The notes below the pieces were generated by a model that saw nothing but the letters and a program-made list of their open reading frames with translations, ran no database searches and had not been told where the DNA came from. Of a stretch of DNA of 64,000 bases, positions 61,213 to 64,000 are shown one piece after another. The position numbers and the translations under genes were made by a program. Where the stretch lies: contig NZ_CABHMS010000004.1 of assembly GCF_902167635.1 (NCBI RefSeq), positions 186,001 to 250,000 of the forward strand, given 5' to 3'. This DNA comes from Chitinophaga vietnamensis. GTDB lineage: Bacteria > Bacteroidota > Bacteroidia > Chitinophagales > Chitinophagaceae. The first letter of the stretch is position 1. Each line of letters starts with the position of its first letter.

Positions 61213-62001
61213 ATGATCAATCATCAGCATCAGTTGCGTACCGTTAACGTAACCCGTTACGTGACGCCGCTGAGGGAGGGAGGCTCGATGCCGGCTATTG
61301 CCGAGGCGGACGATGGCTTTTTATATGTGCTCAAATTCCGTGGGGCCGGACAAGGTATTAAAGCGCTCATCGCCGAATTGATAGGTGGTGAAACCGCGCG
61401 TGCGCTTGGCCTCAAAGTGCCGGAGCTGGTATTTGCCAGTCTGGATGAAGCTTTTGGCAGAACGGAACCCGACGAAGAAATACAGGATCTCAACAAAGCC
61501 AGCGTAGGCCTTAACCTGGCGCTGCATTACCTGATGGGCTCCATCACTTACGATCCTTCCGTTGTGAAAATAGATCCTTTGCTCGCATCGAAGATCGTAT
61601 GGCTCGATTGCCTGCTCACCAATGTAGACCGTACGCCGCGCAATACCAATATGCTCATGTGGAACCGGGAGCTGTGGCTGATAGACCATGGCGCCTCCCT
61701 GTATTTTCATCACAACTGGAGCAATTGGGAAGAGCAGGCCAAACGCCCTTTCGTGCAGGTAAAGGACCATGTGCTGTTGCCGCAGGCATCCCGCCTGGAA
61801 GAAGTGGATACTACTTTCCGTCAATTGCTCACAGAAGAAAAGATCCGGGCTATCGTAGCGCTGGCGCCCGACGAATGGCTGACCGCAGAAGATACGCCGG
61901 AAGCCACCCGCGAGGTATATATCCGTTTTTTGATGACACGTATTGCTAACGCAGATATTTTTGTAAAAGAAGCACAACATGCAAGAGAAGCACTTATTTG
62001 A
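61213..62001 (+). CDS. HipA-family kinase (HipA_2)
   Basis: HipA-like kinase-fold protein of 262 aa. A nucleotide-binding stretch (YVLKFRGAGQGIKALIAELIGG), the catalytic-loop-like LLTNVDRTPRNTNMLMW and a metal-binding LIDHGASL are visible. It lacks a HipB-type HTH partner. Instead the next gene encodes DUF3037, overlapping by 23 nt. This HipA_2-DUF3037 pairing suggests a two-protein module, possibly toxin-antitoxin-like or regulatory, which is not established here. Confidence 0.83.
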   Translation: MINHQHQLRTVNVTRYVTPLREGGSMPAIAEADDGFLYVLKFRGAGQGIKALIAELIGGETARALGLKVPELVFASLDEAFGRTEPDEEIQDLNKASVGLNLALHYLMGSITYDPSVVKIDPLLASKIVWLDCLLTNVDRTPRNTNMLMWNRELWLIDHGASLYFHHNWSNWEEQAKRPFVQVKDHVLLPQASRLEEVDTTFRQLLTEEKIRAIVALAPDEWLTAEDTPEATREVYIRFLMTRIANADIFVKEAQHAREALI

Positions 62002-62362
62002 GTATGCCGTAATACGCATCGTGCCAAGAGTTGAGCGGGAAGAATTTCTCAATGTTGGTGTGATCCTTTATTCCCGTCAGCAACGTTTCCTGCAAACGCT
62101 GATCACGCTGGATGAGGCACGGCTGCGGGCCTTCAGCGCTGCGGCAGATATTGCCGAAATAAAATCCTACCTGCACGCCTTCGAACAGATCGCAGCAGGC
62201 AACTACGCTTATGGACCTATCGCACAGCTGGATGCCGCGGCCCGTTTCCGCTGGCTTACCGCCACCCGCAGCACCGTGATACAAACATCCAAAGTGCATC
62301 CCGGCTTCTGTGGCGATACGCAGGCGGCCCTGCAAAAACTACATGCGGAGCAGGTATTGTAG
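61979..62362 (+). CDS. DUF3037 protein, partner of HipA-like kinase
   Basis: Small protein of 127 aa matching DUF3037 (FEYAVIRIVPRVEREEFLNVGVILYS). Its role is unknown. It starts 23 nt inside the HipA-like gene, a coupled layout, and ends shortly before the TMEM175 gene. If the module is toxin-antitoxin-like, this would be the candidate partner or antidote, but no direct evidence exists. Confidence 0.8.
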   Translation: MQEKHLFEYAVIRIVPRVEREEFLNVGVILYSRQQRFLQTLITLDEARLRAFSAAADIAEIKSYLHAFEQIAAGNYAYGPIAQLDAAARFRWLTATRSTVIQTSKVHPGFCGDTQAALQKLHAEQVL

Positions 62363-62383
62363 GCTATCAAAATTTTTTACCCT

Positions 62384-62992
62384 ATGGAGAAAAACCGCCT
62401 AGAAGCATTTTCCGACGGCATCTTTGCGATCGTTATCACCTTGCTCATCCTCGAAGTAAAAATACCGGAGGTAAGCGACGACGCCCTCTGGCCGGCGCTC
62501 CAAGCGCTCGCACCCCGACTGGCCAGTTTCCTGCTCAGCTTCGTGATCATCGGCAGTTACTGGGTGGCGCATCACAGCCTGCTCGTATACGTAGAACGTA
62601 CCGACCGAAACCTGCTATGGTTAAATATTCTGGTATTGCTCACCGTTGTATTCCTGCCGTTTCCGGCAGCATTACTCGGCCAGCATCCCGGCAAACTGGC
62701 CACCATTGTCATATACAGCGTGTCGCTCAGCCTGGTGAATACCACCGATACCCTCCTGTGGCGCTATGCCACGAAGCACCCGAAGCTCCTCAAAAGGAAG
62801 CTGTCGACCCGTTTCATACGCAACATCACCCTGATTCACATGAGTCCTGTTATCGTATATGCGTTAGCGATAGCCGCTTTCTTTATCAGCCCGGTCATTT
62901 CTTATTTGCTTTACGCGGCTGTGCCGCTATTTTTCATGGTGCCCAACCCGGTGATGAAGCGGATTTTATCTGGCTCAGGATTTAATGATTGA
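62384..62992 (+). CDS. TMEM175-family (DUF1211) potassium channel-like protein
   Basis: Bacterial TMEM175-type membrane protein of 202 aa with six predicted helices and the signature RLEAFSDGIFAIVITLLILE (residues 5-24), where the FSDG motif lines the pore. Bacterial members are weakly K+-selective leak channels. It follows the DUF3037 gene by 21 nt. The last residues SGSGFND are encoded by an inverted-repeat arm, as in the methyltransferase at 60957. Confidence 0.88.
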   Translation: MEKNRLEAFSDGIFAIVITLLILEVKIPEVSDDALWPALQALAPRLASFLLSFVIIGSYWVAHHSLLVYVERTDRNLLWLNILVLLTVVFLPFPAALLGQHPGKLATIVIYSVSLSLVNTTDTLLWRYATKHPKLLKRKLSTRFIRNITLIHMSPVIVYALAIAAFFISPVISYLLYAAVPLFFMVPNPVMKRILSGSGFND

Positions 62993-63195
62993 AAGGATTA
63001 CCAGGATTTTTTTACAGGATTAAAAAAGATTAAAAAAAGATTGAGGAGAAGATCAACGAGGTTTCAGCCCTTGAAGCGCTTTGAGCGCTTCAAGGGCTAT
63101 CATCGCGAATATCTTCCCGCCAATTTTTTTTTAATCTTTTTTAATCCTGTAAAAAAATCCTGGTAATCCTTTCAATCATTAAATCCTGAGCTAAA
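62971..63195. repeat. Long inverted repeat between convergent TMEM175 and lantibiotic dehydratase genes
   Basis: Outer arms TGGCTCAGGATTTAATGATT / AATCATTAAATCCTGAGCTA, then GATTGAAAGGATTACCAGG and AAAAAAGATTAAAAAAAGATT-type steps, with a nested AGCCCTTGAAGCGCTTTGA hairpin centre. Core-B version. It holds the stop codons of both flanking genes. Confidence 0.87.
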
Positions 63196-64000
63196 CAACC
63201 TTCGCTTTCTTCGCTATTGCCAACTGTGAATCGTAATATTTCTGGAGGAAATGATAGATCACCAGTTCGTGTTTGCGTTGGTTGGATACTATCATGCGGT
63301 TCAGGAACATGTGGATGTAGCTGGAGAGGAGGTCATTGCGGAGCAGGAGCTTATTGCCGGAATGTGCGTCTATGGCGGATTGTATCCTTTGGGAGCGGAT
63401 GGTGAAGAGGGCGATGGCCTCTTCGATGCCGTTGGCTTCGTCCTGGGATGGGTCCATGATGCTGGCAATGCGGCGCATTTCTGCGCGGTATTTATCATTG
63501 AGCTGGTTGTGTAAAGGTTTGCCGCCACCAAATTCTTCGAAGAAGTTTTTTTGCAGCAGTTGCAGCAGCTTGCTTTTGGCGGGGAGGTCATAGCCGAAAT
63601 CCCGCAGCAGCATGTCGATGCCGCGTGCGGCAAGGAGCCAGCGGTATTGTTCGCCTTCTTCGCCATCGAGGAGGTCGAGGAAGGAGATGACGCTTTCGCT
63701 GTCGTAGTGGAATACGGACTCGCTGAACAGCATGGTGTCGGCGCCGTAGCGCTCTATCTCTCTTTCGTAAGTATCTGTTTGTATGCGATAGGAGAGGCCC
63801 TGGTCTGCCAGCGGTTGCAGGCAGCTGTAAAGGGCGTCCAGCGTGGCTTTCCAGAAATCTTTGTTGCTGCCGTGGTGGAAGCGGATGCGTATGTGGTTAT
63901 CAGGATCGCCGTAGCGGAGGAAGAACCATTGGTCGATGATGCCGGCTTCCATCAGTTCGGTGGTGAGCGGCCGCAGGGCCTGTTTCAGGATACTTTCCGC
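63191..64000 (-). CDS. Lantibiotic dehydratase C-terminal part (SpaB_C type), partial
   Basis: The frame is open to the window edge, so this is the 3' end of a longer gene; 269 residues are visible. It matches the thiopeptide-type bacteriocin biosynthesis/SpaB_C elimination domain: DQWFFLRYGDPDNHIRIRFH, YEREIERYGADTM, and helical C-terminal part with HMFLNRM. In class I lanthipeptide dehydratases this part removes glutamate after tRNA-dependent glutamylation of Ser/Thr. It points to a RiPP cluster just past the window. Its stop codon lies at the edge of an inverted repeat. Confidence 0.85.
   Translation of the reverse strand, partial: AESILKQALRPLTTELMEAGIIDQWFFLRYGDPDNHIRIRFHHGSNKDFWKATLDALYSCLQPLADQGLSYRIQTDTYEREIERYGADTMLFSESVFHYDSESVISFLDLLDGEEGEQYRWLLAARGIDMLLRDFGYDLPAKSKLLQLLQKNFFEEFGGGKPLHNQLNDKYRAEMRRIASIMDPSQDEANGIEEAIALFTIRSQRIQSAIDAHSGNKLLLRNDLLSSYIHMFLNRMIVSNQRKHELVIYHFLQKYYDSQLAIAKKAKVV

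Overview
The window looks like chromosome of a Bacteroidota species, most likely Chitinophagaceae and close to Chitinophaga. The basis is the protein families (GH89, OMP_b-brl_3 barrel, LytTR pairs, fused response regulator/thioredoxin reductase, MbnP lipoproteins, TMEM175, a SpaB_C-type lantibiotic dehydratase end) and promoters of the Bacteroidota type (TAnnTTTG -7 box). GC is moderate, about half. I see no rRNA or tRNA gene, no CRISPR array and no prophage.

Layout. 0-16 kb: GH89 alpha-N-acetylglucosaminidase, GT39-like membrane glycosyltransferase, two small unknown proteins, a PAS histidine kinase with a receiver-CRP regulator, a DUF3829 lipoprotein, an epimerase-like protein with a sulfatase, a metallophosphoesterase, and an outer-membrane barrel beside a LytS/LytTR two-component pair. 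16-27 kb: REP pair and gene remnant, ABC1 kinase with TetR, MFS, an unknown composite protein, a cysteine-rich FNR-like regulator divergent from a ClC channel, LLM oxidoreductase with TetR, FMN reductase, and a Cys-rich HTH regulator. 27-36 kb: aconitase, KefB-type antiporter, and a YihY/BrkB gene overlapping a patatin-like gene. 35.6-37 kb: an IS200/RAYT-like transposase between two palindromic repeat arrays. 37-47.7 kb: topoisomerase III, a CheY-like regulator, a predicted copper-related MbnP/MbnH operon, and a redox/stress signalling operon (Usp, cNMP-binding kinase, receiver-TrxR fusion). 47.8-64 kb: quinone oxidoreductase, membrane proteins, MFS, AraC plus a TolC-RND-MFP efflux set, thiolase, methyltransferase, HipA-like kinase with DUF3037, TMEM175, and the 3' end of a lantibiotic dehydratase that runs off the window.

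The most unusual content is repetitive DNA. First, a 152-aa Y1 transposase is flanked on both sides by arrays of about 50-bp units (10 on one side, 7 on the other). Each unit carries a CGCCCC/GGGGCG hairpin inside an outer GCTACC/GGTAG clamp, and the two arrays point away from the gene. Related pairs lie at 16.4 kb and 23.9 kb, the latter encoding the C-terminus of the ClC protein. Second, ten long AT-rich inverted repeats (stems of about 17 to 100 bp) sit at the 3' ends of genes and never in divergent promoter regions. Several supply the stop codon and last residues of unrelated proteins.

I also read several likely operators from local symmetry: LytTR-type direct repeats before the outer-membrane barrel, an FNR-like palindrome before the ClC gene, and matching AACG-N4-CGTT sites before a TetR gene and its neighbouring LLM oxidoreductase. 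All assignments were made by eye, without database searches.
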